Origin: Monodelphis domestica
Lineage: Eukaryota; Chordata; Mammalia; Didelphimorphia; Didelphidae
Assembly: GCF_027887165.1 (NCBI RefSeq)
Contig: NC_077228.1
Coordinates: 181,970,525-182,034,524, forward strand
Direction of reading: 5' to 3'
DNA length: 64,000 nt
Of the stretch, positions 1 through 9,499 are shown piece by piece. The position numbers were made by a program, and so were the translations under genes. The number at the start of each line of letters is the position of its first letter. Positions within the stretch are counted from its first letter, which is position 1. A model generated the notes under the pieces. That model was not told the DNA's origin. It searched no databases and saw only the letters and a program-made list of their open reading frames with translations.

Positions 1-480
1 ATGGGGTGCGGTGGGGGAGGGGAGGAAACGTAACTGAAGGGAGGGCAGAAGGATGCGCTCTAAACCGATCCCAGCTTGGAGAGAGAAAATCCAGGAGAAC
101 TGATTAGTAAGCAGAAGGGTGAGGAGCTTAGACGGCGCCCCAGATCCGTCAGGGTGTTTCAGCGACCCTGCTGTCCTTGATCCCGAATTATCCTAAGGCA
201 GCAGGGCTGCCGAGACCTTGGGCACGACCTTAGGGCGGGACTTAGGGGGCGCCAAGATGGGGTTTGGGGGGCCCACGTGGGAAGCACCGCGGCTAGGCTG
301 GAGAGCCCCTTCCCCATCCTCCCTCTACTCTCGTCTCTGACACCGCGGTCCTTTCGGAGGAACTTGCTCTCGGCCACCTCCCCATCGCCCCTTGCCGTAT
401 TAGTCCGCCTGGGAGGAAAGACCCTGAACCGGGAGGGGCTCGTGCCTTCAGAGGAGCGGAGAAGGAGGGGGAAAGGAATC
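1..480. promoter_or_regulatory. CpG-rich segment inside CUEDC1
   Basis: I count roughly 27 CpG dinucleotides in 480 bp, against almost none in the neighbouring DNA. The segment contains CACGTG, two CCGCGG-like sites and GGCGCC. It lies upstream of the first CUEDC1 exon in the window, within the gene body, and could be an intragenic CpG island or alternative promoter. No coding exon is recognised in it. Confidence 0.4.
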
Positions 481-623
481 AGAATGGGTGGTTTGGAAGC
501 TGCTAGTCCAGCCCATTCATGAAAGGGATCCCCATTTTAACGCATTTGGGAAGTGATCACTCACCGTGCACAGGAAAAGTTCAGGAAAAGAACCCAACAG
601 CTCCCAGCTTTTGGATTGCTCAA

Positions 624-818
624 ATTTTTTTAATCCCTCACGTTCCTCCTTAGAATTAATACTCTGTATTGGTTCTAAGACAGAAGAGTGGTAAGGGTGA
701 GGAAATGACGCTTAAGTGACTTACCCAGGGTCACCCAGTTAGAAAGTGTCTGAGGTCACATTTGAACCCAAGACTTCCCCATTCTGTCTCTATCTATTGA
801 GCCACCTAGCTGCCCCTA
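624..818 (-). mobile_element. Marsupial tRNA-headed SINE, family A
   Basis: Family A read in sense starts GGGGCAGCTGGGTGGCTCAG. It has a pol III A box (TGGCTCAGTGG) and B box (GGTTCAAATC), a CAAGTCACTTAACCCCC core and a tail with GGAAGGTAAGGGTTTAAA. This copy is antisense, diverged, and retains both ends. Confidence 0.85.
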
Positions 819-950
819 CCGGGTCCATTTAAGGGTCCTTAGACTATCTACCGGCTCCTCCTCGAGCCTGCTTGGGGAGGATGGGTCTGTCCCCTAGTGC
901 CTGGGAGAGCATGAGCCCCAGGTTCTTAATTCACTCAGGCTGCCTTGCAG

Positions 951-1037
951 GTGATGCCGCCTTGGGAGCCAGTGAAGCCAATCCTGCCGTGTCTGAAGAT
1001 GCCTTATTCAGGGACAAGCTGAAGCACATGGGGAAAT
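951..1037 (+). CDS. CUEDC1: CUEDC1 coding exon (first in window)
   Basis: The acceptor is tgccttgcag|gtgatg and the donor is ggggaaat|gtgagt. The first two bases complete a glycine codon from the upstream exon. The exon then reads GDAALGASEANPAVSED and on to KLKHMGK, with one base carried into the next exon. Length is 87 bp. Confidence 0.92.
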
Positions 1038-4000
1038 GTGAGTGTCCCACTGGGGGCAGCAGGGTGGAGTGCCCAGAATTCGGGGCACAGGTACTCCCCT
1101 CTGTGGAAGGTCTCCCTTGCCTAGGTCAGGCACCTGGGGGCGGGAGGAAGGGGCAGGAAGAGGGAGAAGCAAGATTTTGCCCGATAGCTAACTCCTGATT
1201 ATTTGTAGTAAGGTGTTTTGTTTTTTTAAGCTCCTACCTCTAATCTTGGGTTCCAAGGCAGAAGAGCAGTAGGGTCTAGGCAGTGGAGGGTGACTTGTCC
1301 AGAGTCACACAGTTAGGAAGTCTCTGAGGTCCCATTTAAACCCAGGGCCTCATGTCTCTAGGCCCGGCACCCTATTCATTGTGCATTAGTTGTCCCTGTA
1401 GCAAGGTTTTCATGCCAGGCTGGCTTCCACTGGTGGTTTTTCCCCTTTCCCACCCCAGTATTTCCTGCCCGCCCGCTAATCAGCATGTAGGGAATGCAAA
1501 CTCATGTTCTTCATCTTGGGCCAAACAGCCAGACATGCTCAGGAAAGCAAATCGGTGGCTGCTGCCAAGCCCCTCCCCCTCCCTGCTCGCCCCCCTCCCC
1601 ACTCCACCTGGTCCCCCGACAGAAAAGTCAGACCTTGCATTTCTGAGTGCAAAAGGAATTTGGTTTTAAAAAGAAAAAATCCATGGTTTCCAGTGATCTG
1701 CCCCACACCTCCCCTTCCTTCCTGTGCAGTTTTAAAAGTCCTTCCTGACCCTGGCCCTCATCTACCCTAGGGAGGGTGCCGTGCCCCCTCCCCCCAGCTC
1801 CTCTCAGCCTTTTCCAGGGTAGACTGTGACCCCCAGGGGGCACACAGCCCCCCATCTCCCTCCTGTGCCCCCAGCATACAGAGTATGGGTGATTCGGGCT
1901 CCATTTCAGGGAAGATCAGGGATTAGTCATGGAAATCCTAGAACCAACCCTGCCGGCTTGGGAGGGAGGAGGAGGAGGGAGGGGGAAGACACTTGGTTTG
2001 TTCTGTAGGAGTTAGGAAGAGGAATGCCCGGATCTTTGGCTTCTTGTTTGCCATGGCCTCTGGGGCGTCCTGTGCTGCCCCTGCTGGCCAAGTTTCACAT
2101 AGCGTCCCTTCTTCCTAAAGCAGCAGCTGTCCCTGTATCCTCTTTGACCCTTTCACCTTCTGGCAGTCTCTCCCCACAGCTCCTGGCACTAGCCAGTGCC
2201 CTCTCCCTCCCCCAGCCTTTTGCCCTCCCCTCACTTTCTGCCCTGGGCCTTTCTTCATTCTCCTAGACCCTTTCCTTATTCCCATCCCTGTGCTCTCCTC
2301 CTCTCTTAGCCCTGTGCCCTGCTCCTCTCTTAGCCCTGTGCTCTCCTCCTCTCAGCCCTGTGCCCTGCTCCTCTCTTAGCCCTGTGCTCTCCTCCTCTCA
2401 GCCCTGTACCCTGCTCCTCTTAGCCCTGTGCCCTGCTCCTCTCTTAGCCCTGTGCTCTCCTCCTCTCTTAGCCCTGTGCCCTCCTCCTCTCTTAGCCCTG
2501 TGCTCTCCTCCTCTCTTAGCCCTGTGCCCTCCTCCTCTCTTAGCCCTGTGCCCTCCTCCTCTCTTAGCCCTGTGCCCTGCTCCTCTCTTAGCCCTGTGCT
2601 CTCCTCCTCTCTTAGCCCTGTGCCCTGCTCCTCTCTTAGCCCTGTGCCCTGCTCCTCTCTTAGCCCTGTGCTCTCCTCCTCTCTTAGCCCTGTACCCTCC
2701 TCCTCTATTAGCCCTGTGCCCTGCTCCTCTATTAGCCCTGTGCCCTGCTCCTCTCTTAGCCCTGTGCCCTCCTCCTCTCTTAGCCCTGTGCCCTACTCCT
2801 CTCTTAGCCCTGTGCCCTGCTCCTCTCTTAGCCCTGTGCCCTCCTCCTCTCTTAGCCCTGTGCCCTGCTCCTCTCTTAGCCCTGTGCCCTCCTCCTCTCT
2901 TAGCCCTGTGCCCTACTCCTCTATTAGCCCTGTGCCCTGCTCCTCTCTTAGCCCTGTGCCCTCCTCCTCTCTTAGCCCTGTGCCCTGCTCCTCTCTTAGC
3001 CCTGTGCTCTCCTCCTCTCTTAGCCCTGTGCCCTCCTCCTCTCTTAGCCCTGTGCCCTCCTCCTCTCTTAGCCCTGTGCCCTGCTCCTCTCTTAGCCCTG
3101 TGCTCTCCTCCTCTCTTAGCCCTGTGCCCTGCTCCTCTCTTAGCCCTGTGCCCTGCTCCTCTCTTAGCCCTGTGCTCTCCTCCTCTCTTAGCCCTGTACC
3201 CTCCTCCTCTATTAGCCCTGTGCCCTGCTCCTCTATTAGCCCTGTGCCCTGCTCCTCTCTTAGCCCTGTGCCCTCCTCCTCTCTTAGCCCTGTGCCCTCC
3301 TCCTCTCTTAGCCCTGTGCCCTGCTCCTCTCTTAGCCCTGTGCCCTGCTCCTCTCTTAGCCCTGTGCTCTCCTCCTCTCTTAGCCCTGTGCCCTCCTCCT
3401 CTCTTAGCCCTGTGCCCTCCTCCTCTCTTAGCCCTGTGCCCTGCTCCTCTCTTAGCCCTGTGCTCTCCTCCTCTCTTAGCCCTGTGCCCTGCTCCTCTCT
3501 TAGCCCTGTGCCCTGCTCCTCTCTTAGCCCTGTGCCCTGCTCCTCTCTTAGCCCTGTGCCCTCCTCCTCTCTTAGCCCTGTGCCCTGCTCCTCTCTTAGC
3601 CTTATGCCCTCCTCCTCCTCCTCTTCATCCTTCTTCCCACAAATCTTAATCCTTTTATCCCTAACCCTGTGCTTTCCCATCACTACCAGCCCTGTGCCCT
3701 CCTCCTCTCCTGAACCCATTTCCCTCTTTCTCACCCTCAGCCCTATGCCCTCCCCTCAATCTCAGCCCTGTATCCCTTTTTCTCTGTCGCATCTGCAGCT
3801 AAACTGCATCTCCTCCAAAAAAGAGGAAACAAGAAGAAAATTCAGACTAGACTTCCTTCTTCTGGGCCTCTAGTTCAGAGAGGGTTAAGTCCCCAGGCCC
3901 CTCAGTGACAACAAGAGTGGTTTACACTTCCCTGTCCCTTCTGTTTTGCTCACAGCCACCCGGAGGAAGTTGTTTGAACTTGCCAGGGCCTTCTCTGAGA

Positions 4001-7000
4001 AGACCAAGATGAGGAAGACAAAGAGAAAACAGTTGTTGAAGCACCAGTCGTATCCTTCCTAGCTCCTGTGTGTGCACACACACAAATAGAGGGTGTGAAT
4101 GGGGGTTCTTAGAAAAACCTACTGAAAAACAAAAGCAAAAACCTACTGGATTCTTTGTATTATCTGCTTCCCCAGGTCATTCTGGGGTACCTGGCCCTAT
4201 TTCTCAGTTCAGTTCAACATTTGGTCCTTGGTTCTCACTTTTTACCAGTAATTCCCTTCTTTTATATTGCCTAGCCCCAATGTTTGAGAATAGTGGGGAG
4301 GTGGGATGAGGATAGGATGCAGGAGTGGGGAGGAATGGAGATGAACCAAGGGGCCATCTCACATCTTTTAAGGAAAACTTGAAGCCATTCCTCAATCTAT
4401 GAAAATCTGTTCCTTTGAACAAATTATCCCATTTTCTTATTTTACCAATTATAGTGATTCATAAACCTCTCCACTTCCTTTGAATATATCAATGGGGACA
4501 CACACGAGCATGCTGAATATGGAGTAAAAGTCCTTGAGACTGTTATGAAAAGTGGGAGCCACAGATTGTATCATGGGAAGAGGGGACATCACAGGGAACA
4601 GCCCCTGTGCTCTGTAGTCAGTCACTCCTTCAAGGGAGAGAAGATAGGAGAACTAAAGTAGAGAAAACTCTGGCATCTAACCTGGGAGCCTTGTGGCTGG
4701 AGAAGACATGAGTAGGGAACTCATGAGTAGTGGGTGGCTGATGGGAACAGAGTGGGATGTAGACAGCAGCATGAGCCAGACAAGTGAGTGGTTTTCCTGA
4801 ATGGAAGGGAAGGCTGGGGACGGCGGCATCTACAGCTAATCTCCTGGATGACATGGAAGGCCATGCCTGTGGTGAGAACTGAACTTCTGGGATTGAAACG
4901 GGTGGAGGGGTAGAGGGGCAAAATCTCCAAAAGTAGAGTGCTGACACTTGTGTTCTTGTCCAACACAATGAGCTCCTTGAAACTGGTGATTCTTAGCCAG
5001 GATCCTGGTAGGGTTTTGTGCACATAGCAAGGCTGAGGTTGCACAGAGAGATCAGAGAAGGAGCTGGAAAGGGGTAATTAGTAGAAGCTTGCCAGCTAGA
5101 ACCTAGAAGCAATGGGTAGACAATCCCCTCTTCTCCAAAGTTCCTCACCCTGCCTTCACACTTCCTTCCCTGAAGCACACAATGACAAAAGAACCAGTAA
5201 ATCTGGCATTAAAATTAAAGATCCATAGGCACCTCAGAGGCCCTCTCATCCAGCTCCTTCATTAGGCAGTTGAGGAAACTGAGGCCCAGGGAAGTTAAGT
5301 CTGTTACCCAAGTTTACACATGAAGAAGAAAGATGACCCTAGGTCCTTTGACTTTAACCAGCGTTTTTCCCACAGTGCCATATTGTTTCCAGGGCTGATG
5401 AAGCTAGCTAATGGGTAGGAGAGGTGGGCCATTGACTTCCTCGTCCCACCCCAGTAACCAGCCTACTGAGTAACATGAAACCTTTGCTGGTACCCTTGGC
5501 TCCAAAACAAACATGGTGGTTCTTGTAGCTTGTGTTATCTTGAACTTCTAAGACTTGGTTGGGCTAAGAAGTGCTTGCTGCTTCCTCCAAGACCACAAGC
5601 TAATCCCAACCCTCATGCTTAGGCCACAAAGGTTCAGAAATACCCTGTTTGATGCCAATCCTGGAGTAATTGAGAAAGCTCAGTCACGGAACACTGTCAG
5701 GTGGAGTGATAGGTTTTTGTTCCGGGGCTTTTTGGTGGGGGTTACAGAGGGATGGAGAGGGGCCAGGGCTCAGATTCAGGATATAGAAGAGATGATCTTT
5801 GTCTTTTTACACAATCATGGAATTTAGAGTTGGGAGAAAAGATAGTGGTCACTGAGTTCAAGTCACACATGAATGGAATCCCCTCTATAACATGCAACAA
5901 GTAGTTATCCAGATCCTGCTTAAAGACCTCCAAGGAGAGTGACCCTGCCACCTCCAGAGGCAGCTTACTGAATTTCATTTTGGCCAGTTCTTGATTATTT
6001 ACTTTTATGCAAAGGGGCAGAGGTATAGATAATGGCCATCCTTGGAGAATAGGAGAATCCTCTGCAAAGTGGCAGGGTTTGATTATTGGAAGGGACCTTA
6101 AGAGGATCCAAGACTTGAGGAAATGAATGCCCAGAGAACTTGAAATGTTTCTCCTCAGGGCACATGTCTAGTTCATGTTAGAGCTAAATGACTAGATCCT
6201 AAGTCACTACAATGGCACAGGATATAGATGAAATCATGGTGTGAAGTTAAATCATCAGGTCTGCCACGGTTGTGGTAGAATGCCTTGGTCATGGTCTAGC
6301 CCCACTCGAGATTCCAGTGTTCCTGACAGGTGGCAAATGATCAGTCAAAATAAATAACAAACGGAAGATAGCTTAATCATTATGGCCATGGAACTGCTTT
6401 GCATCTCAGAGATGCTCCACCATTCCCAGGCTTGGTTTTTATTTTTATACCCATTTTCTTGGCAGGCAGATTACATTACCTAACACACATGTTCAAAGAG
6501 AGATAATTGGAAAAGTGATACATTAACTTTTAACAAATCACTTGATTAACATTCTATATTTTTGTATTGTGATTACAGACAGAATACAAGGTAAATGATT
6601 TTGTCATAGGTGGCTTGCTAGGGAGTTTGAGTTACTGATTTGTGTAATTGAGTCACTGAGGCATATTGAAGCTTAGTGTACCTGTACTGTACCTGTACAT
6701 ATTGTATGGGTCTCTATGATTGATTTGTATACTGGCTTCATGAGAAAGTTTTGGGCTTGGCCTGTAGCTGAGGTTTTGCTGGGAATTATGTACCTAAGTA
6801 AAAATTAACCCATGATAGTCTTTTGGGATTGGGTTTGAGGGTCTGATCTTTTGGTGATGTTTTGGGAAATTAGGGAATAGGTGTTTTGCTTTGCATTATT
6901 TCTTTTGAGATTGGGGGAATAATAATCATGTCAATTCATAGGTAAGGGGCATTGATGAAAGAAGTCATGTAAAAGGGAATAGAGTAGGCAATCACATTTC

Positions 7001-7495
7001 GCCAAGGACCACTCTGTGATCTCCTCAGCTACCAGGTGTGACTCTGTCAAGGCGTTGTGGTCTGATGGCTCCCAGCACAGGTCCATATGTCTGAAAAGGA
7101 TGCTGGGGAAAATGGAGACATTACTCTTATCTAGTCTAAGAAGGCTTCTTTTATTTAAACCCTTACTTTCTGTCCTAGAACCATTATTAAGTATTGGTTC
7201 CAAGGTAAGGGCTAGGTAATGGGGGTTAAGTGACTTGCCCAGGGTCACACAGTTAGGAGATACCTAAGGCCACATTTGAACCTAGGACCTCCTGTCTCAT
7301 GCCTGGCTCTCTATCCCCTGAGCCACCCAGCTGCCTCAGGAAGACTTCTTAATGAGATGGGTCTGCATCTGGGCTACAAATGATGGAGGAGGATGAGACC
7401 TACACAGGAACCTTTCTTGCCTTTCAGATGAAGACTTCCGGGCAAGGAAGCAAGAACCACTCAAGGAGGAGGAAGCACCCAGAGAAGGACAGTAA
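951..7495 (+). CDS. CUEDC1: CUE domain-containing protein 1, 3' part (last four coding exons)
   Basis: Four exons (951-1037, 3956-4049, 4813-4871, 7428-7495) join in frame to encode about the last 101 residues, ending in REGQ and TAA at 7493-7495. The translation carries blocks I know from human CUEDC1: NPAVSEDALFRDKLKHMGK, STRRKLFELARAFSEKTKMR, ASTANLLDD, EGHAC and DEDF. The N-terminal CUE (ubiquitin-binding) domain is encoded upstream, outside the window; human CUEDC1 is about 386 residues. The part seen here is basic (KTKRKQLLKHQS) then acidic and probably disordered. CUE domains bind ubiquitin, but the exact cellular role of CUEDC1 is poorly defined. Exon phases agree at all three junctions. 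Two introns have U2-type signals and one (4050-4812) is U12-like. The gene lies upstream of MRPS23 in the same orientation, as in human. Confidence 0.93.
1217..1400 (-). mobile_element. Marsupial SINE, family A
   Basis: An antisense, strongly diverged copy in the CUEDC1 intron. The GACTTGTCCAGAGTCACAC core and a poly-T start (A-tail) at the left are visible. Confidence 0.75.
2287..3616 (+). repeat. 24-bp minisatellite in a CUEDC1 intron (about 55 units)
   Basis: The unit reads about CCTGTGCCCTCCTCC followed by TCTCTTAGC. Variants differ mainly at CCCTGC/CCCTCC/CTCTCC/CCCTAC and TCTATTAG. The strand is extremely pyrimidine-rich. A run of 12 consecutive unit types recurs exactly 504 bp (21 units) later, and seven of them recur again about 360 bp further on, showing segmental amplification inside the array. 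All frames stay open because 24 is divisible by 3; this is not evidence of coding. Each unit contains a polypyrimidine tract plus TAG. Confidence 0.97.
3956..4049 (+). CDS. CUEDC1: CUEDC1 coding exon (STRRKLFELARAF block)
   Basis: The acceptor is tttgctcacag|ccacc. The exon encodes the highly conserved STRRKLFELARAFSEKTKMR stretch followed by KTKRKQLLKHQS. It ends in phase 2 (tc) directly before GTATCCTT, a U12-type donor. Length is 94 bp. Confidence 0.93.
4050..4812 (+). other. CUEDC1: Probable U12-type (minor spliceosome) intron of CUEDC1
   Basis: The donor GTATCCTTCC matches the U12 GT-AG 5' splice-site consensus (RTATCCTT) at all eight core positions and lacks the U2-type GTRAGT. No pyrimidine tract lies before the acceptor AG at 4811-4812. 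Instead TTCCTGAAT at 4794-4802, one mismatch from the U12 branch site TTCCTTRAY, lies about 11 nt upstream, the usual U12 spacing. The boundaries are fixed by the protein, which continues from HQS to LGTAASTANLL across the junction. If the intron is kept, translation adds YPS and stops at 4060-4062. Confidence 0.8.
4813..4871 (+). CDS. CUEDC1: CUEDC1 coding exon (ASTANLLDD block)
   Basis: This 59-bp exon encodes LGTAASTANLLDDMEGHAC after completing a serine codon. It ends in phase 1 before a standard gtgaga donor. The acceptor is the purine-rich U12-like one. My recalled human sequence has LGAAASTANLLDDVEGHAC at the same place. Confidence 0.9.
5235..5390 (-). mobile_element. MIR-family SINE fragment
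   Basis: The antisense MIR core is recognisable: TTGAGGAAACTGAGGCCCAG, then GAAGTTAAG and a later CCTAGGTCCTTTGAC. It lies in a CUEDC1 intron. Confidence 0.65.
5820..5985 (-). mobile_element. CR1/L3-like LINE 3' fragment
   Basis: It reads ATCCAGATCCTGCTTAAAGA then CCTCCAAGGAGAGTGACCC, the antisense pattern of an ancient CR1/L3-like 3' region that also occurs at 8340-8770 and 20330-21340. Confidence 0.5.
5986..7149. other. CUEDC1: CUEDC1 intron, no feature recognised
   Basis: This is intronic DNA without a clear repeat, motif or exon that I can name. Short TA-rich patches occur around 6540-6600. Confidence 0.5.
7150..7338 (-). mobile_element. Marsupial SINE, family A
   Basis: An antisense full-length-like copy just before the last CUEDC1 exon. 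The flanks AAGGCTTCTT (left) and AAGACTTCTT (right) are a probable imperfect target-site duplication, implying some age. Confidence 0.85.
7428..7495 (+). CDS. CUEDC1: CUEDC1 terminal coding exon
   Basis: The acceptor cctttcttgcctttcag|at is a strong U2-type site. The exon encodes DEDFRARKQEPLKEEE, then APREGQ and TAA at 7493-7495. Three bases after the stop lies AG|GTGAGG (7499-7504), a good donor, so a 3'-UTR exon may follow. No AATAAA is evident close behind the stop, so the true 3' end of the transcript is not located. Confidence 0.9.
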
Positions 7496-7649
7496 GAGGT
7501 GAGGGTGGGGGGATGATACTGATGGAGTAGGAGACTAGAAGGTCTACTGTGTCCTCCCCAGGACATCCTTCTGAGTCATCTCATATCATCTGAGAGTGCT
7601 GTATTCAGAGGCAGAACCCAGCCGATATTTTGGGTTTGTACCTGGGCAG

Positions 7650-7800
7650 CAAATGATCAGTTTGAATCTCATCTCTGTTTCTTACTGCCGTTAGGCAGTC
7701 CCTTAACCTTTCTGGGTCTCAGTTTCCTCACATGCAAAAGAGGACTAGATGGCCTCAGAGGTTCCTTTCTAGCTGTAACCCTGTAATCCTATGACCTTCC
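7650..7800 (+). mobile_element. MIR3-like SINE
   Basis: The sense core GGGTCTCAGTTTCCTCA is followed by GGACTAGATGGCCTCAGAGG and TGTAATCCTATGA, the typical MIR3-type tail. Confidence 0.7.
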
Positions 7801-8339
7801 TCTTCCCAGGACTCCACTTTTGATCAACAGTTCACTGATTATTCATTCCCAAACCAAATATTTGTTTAGCACTCCCTCAGCTCAGCACAAGGTTAGTTGC
7901 TATGAGAGATACAAAGATGAAAAAACCATGGGCCCTACTCCCTTACATCTTGCATAGTCACAGAATGCCATGTGAGTCCAAAAGAGGGAGAGATCATTTC
8001 CAAGAAGAATTAAGGAAGACTTAAGGGAGAAAGAGCCATATCAGCAAGGCCCTGAAGGGTGGGTAGGAATGGGGTCAGGGATTCCCTGCAAAGGGCACAG
8101 TGTGGACAGGGGCACAGAGGTGCAAAACCAGCACTGCTTGAAGACCCAGAAGACTTGGATGTCTGGGCCATTCTTTTTCTTTTTGTTGCTGCAACTATTC
8201 TTTTTCCCCATCAATATAGCTGGCCTTTTGGGTGTGAAAAGGATGCATTGCTTCCTCCTTCCAGCAAGCATTTAAGTATTTCTTGAGAGAAACAGAGACA
8301 GCAGCAATAGAAGGTCAAGCCCTGGGGAAGTTTAAATTC

Positions 8340-8770
8340 GCAGAATTTCAGAGTTATAAGAGATCTCAGCTGCCATCTCAACCAACCCATACTTGGATGA
8401 AAATCCCTTCCATGTCACAGTGAACCAGCTGGAAGGCAGTAGTCTTCCAGCCTTTGCTTTGCCAACCTTCAGTGAGGAGGAACCCACTAGCTCCCAAGGC
8501 AACCCATGCCACTGTTGGACAGCTCTCCATTGTTAGGAAGCTTATCCTGACATCAAGTCTATCTATATGTTGTTGCTTCTTTGAAATGTCTACCCATTGC
8601 TCCTGCAGCCAAGCAGTCTAATATAATTTAAGAGTCTATTCTGTCCTTAATATAACTTCAAATCAAAGCCCTTCAAATCCTTGAAAACAATCCTCATTTC
8701 TCTTTAAGCCTTCTCTTTTCCAGACTAACCATCCTTTAACCTATCTCAGACTTCTCAAGAAGAAAAAAAA
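8340..8770 (-). mobile_element. CR1/L3-like LINE 3' region
   Basis: An antisense ancient LINE end. Motifs include CCAGCCTTTGCTTTGCC, ACAGCTCTCCATTGTTAGGA, CTGACATCAAGTC and GCCCTTCAAATCCTTGAAAA. No coding part is present. Confidence 0.6.
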
Positions 8771-8794
8771 GTCCAAACTTAAAACATTTAGAAG

Positions 8795-8985
8795 TGAGGT
8801 TCTTCACCTGAAGTCTTTGAATCTGTTTTTGATAACTATTTCAATTTAATTCGTTTCCTTTGTAGTCCTGTGGTTTTAATTTTTTGCATTTAAAAATGTA
8901 CTTGAGAAGGGATCCATGGACTTTGCCAGACTGCCAAAGAGGCCCATGACACAGAAAAAGTTTAAGAATCTCTGGTCTAGAGAAC
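8795..8985. mobile_element. Ancient hAT-type non-autonomous element
   Basis: The ends are imperfect inverted repeats (GAGGTTCTTCACCTG at left; TTTAAGAATCTCTG at right). The inner GGATCCATGGACTTTGCCAG and GGCCCATGACACAG are shared with copies near 23285, 46170 and 60840. The right flank is GTCTAGAG, close to the NTCTAGAN target favoured by Charlie-like hAT elements. Confidence 0.5.
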
Positions 8986-9499
8986 CAAGTTAAGGTAGCA
9001 TTTTAGGGGCATCAATTCTCTTTGGGTTTAGTCACAGTTGGATCAGGGATCTGCAATCCAGGAGAGCCACCTCTTCCCTGCTATGCCACAGCTGAAACTG
9101 ATTCAGAAGTGTTCTTTTCTCTACCAAGATCCGTTTTGTTTTCTGGATTGTCTGTCCCTTTTAGCAGATGGGTAGCCTGAGTAGATTATATAAACTGGAG
9201 CATGGTGTGATGGTGTTCTGTACAGACATCATAAAGGATGCTGCCCTTGCCCTTAGGAAGCTTAGAGATGAAGAAGTGATAAAATAGCAATGCAGAGTAC
9301 TGAGCAAAGACCAGAGATACCTACAACCAGTCTGTGCAAGCACCACTCCTTGAATTTATACAGTTGTTTGACAGTTGCTGGATCCTCACTGCAGCTCAAG
9401 AGTCATTTTAGACATCTCTTCTTCACTTTATATCAGACTCTGCACTCTCCAAGTCTCCTTCCCCCAGCAGATGATATGGCTTTCTATTTGTCTGAGGTG
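8986..9499. other. Intergenic or 3'-UTR DNA, nothing recognised
   Basis: No exon, RNA or named repeat is evident in this stretch between the ancient hAT copy and the L2 element. Confidence 0.4.

Noticed and set aside
2079-2095. Possible CTCF site (CCAGCAGGGGCAG on the minus strand)
   Set aside because: The core is one base short of the consensus, so the spacing of key contacts is wrong.
2360-3873. Long plus- and minus-strand open frames of 270-480 codons with repeats such as LLALCPPP, SSLSPVPS and REEEGTGL
   Set aside because: They are translations of the 24-bp minisatellite, open in several frames because the unit length is a multiple of three. They lie in a CUEDC1 intron.
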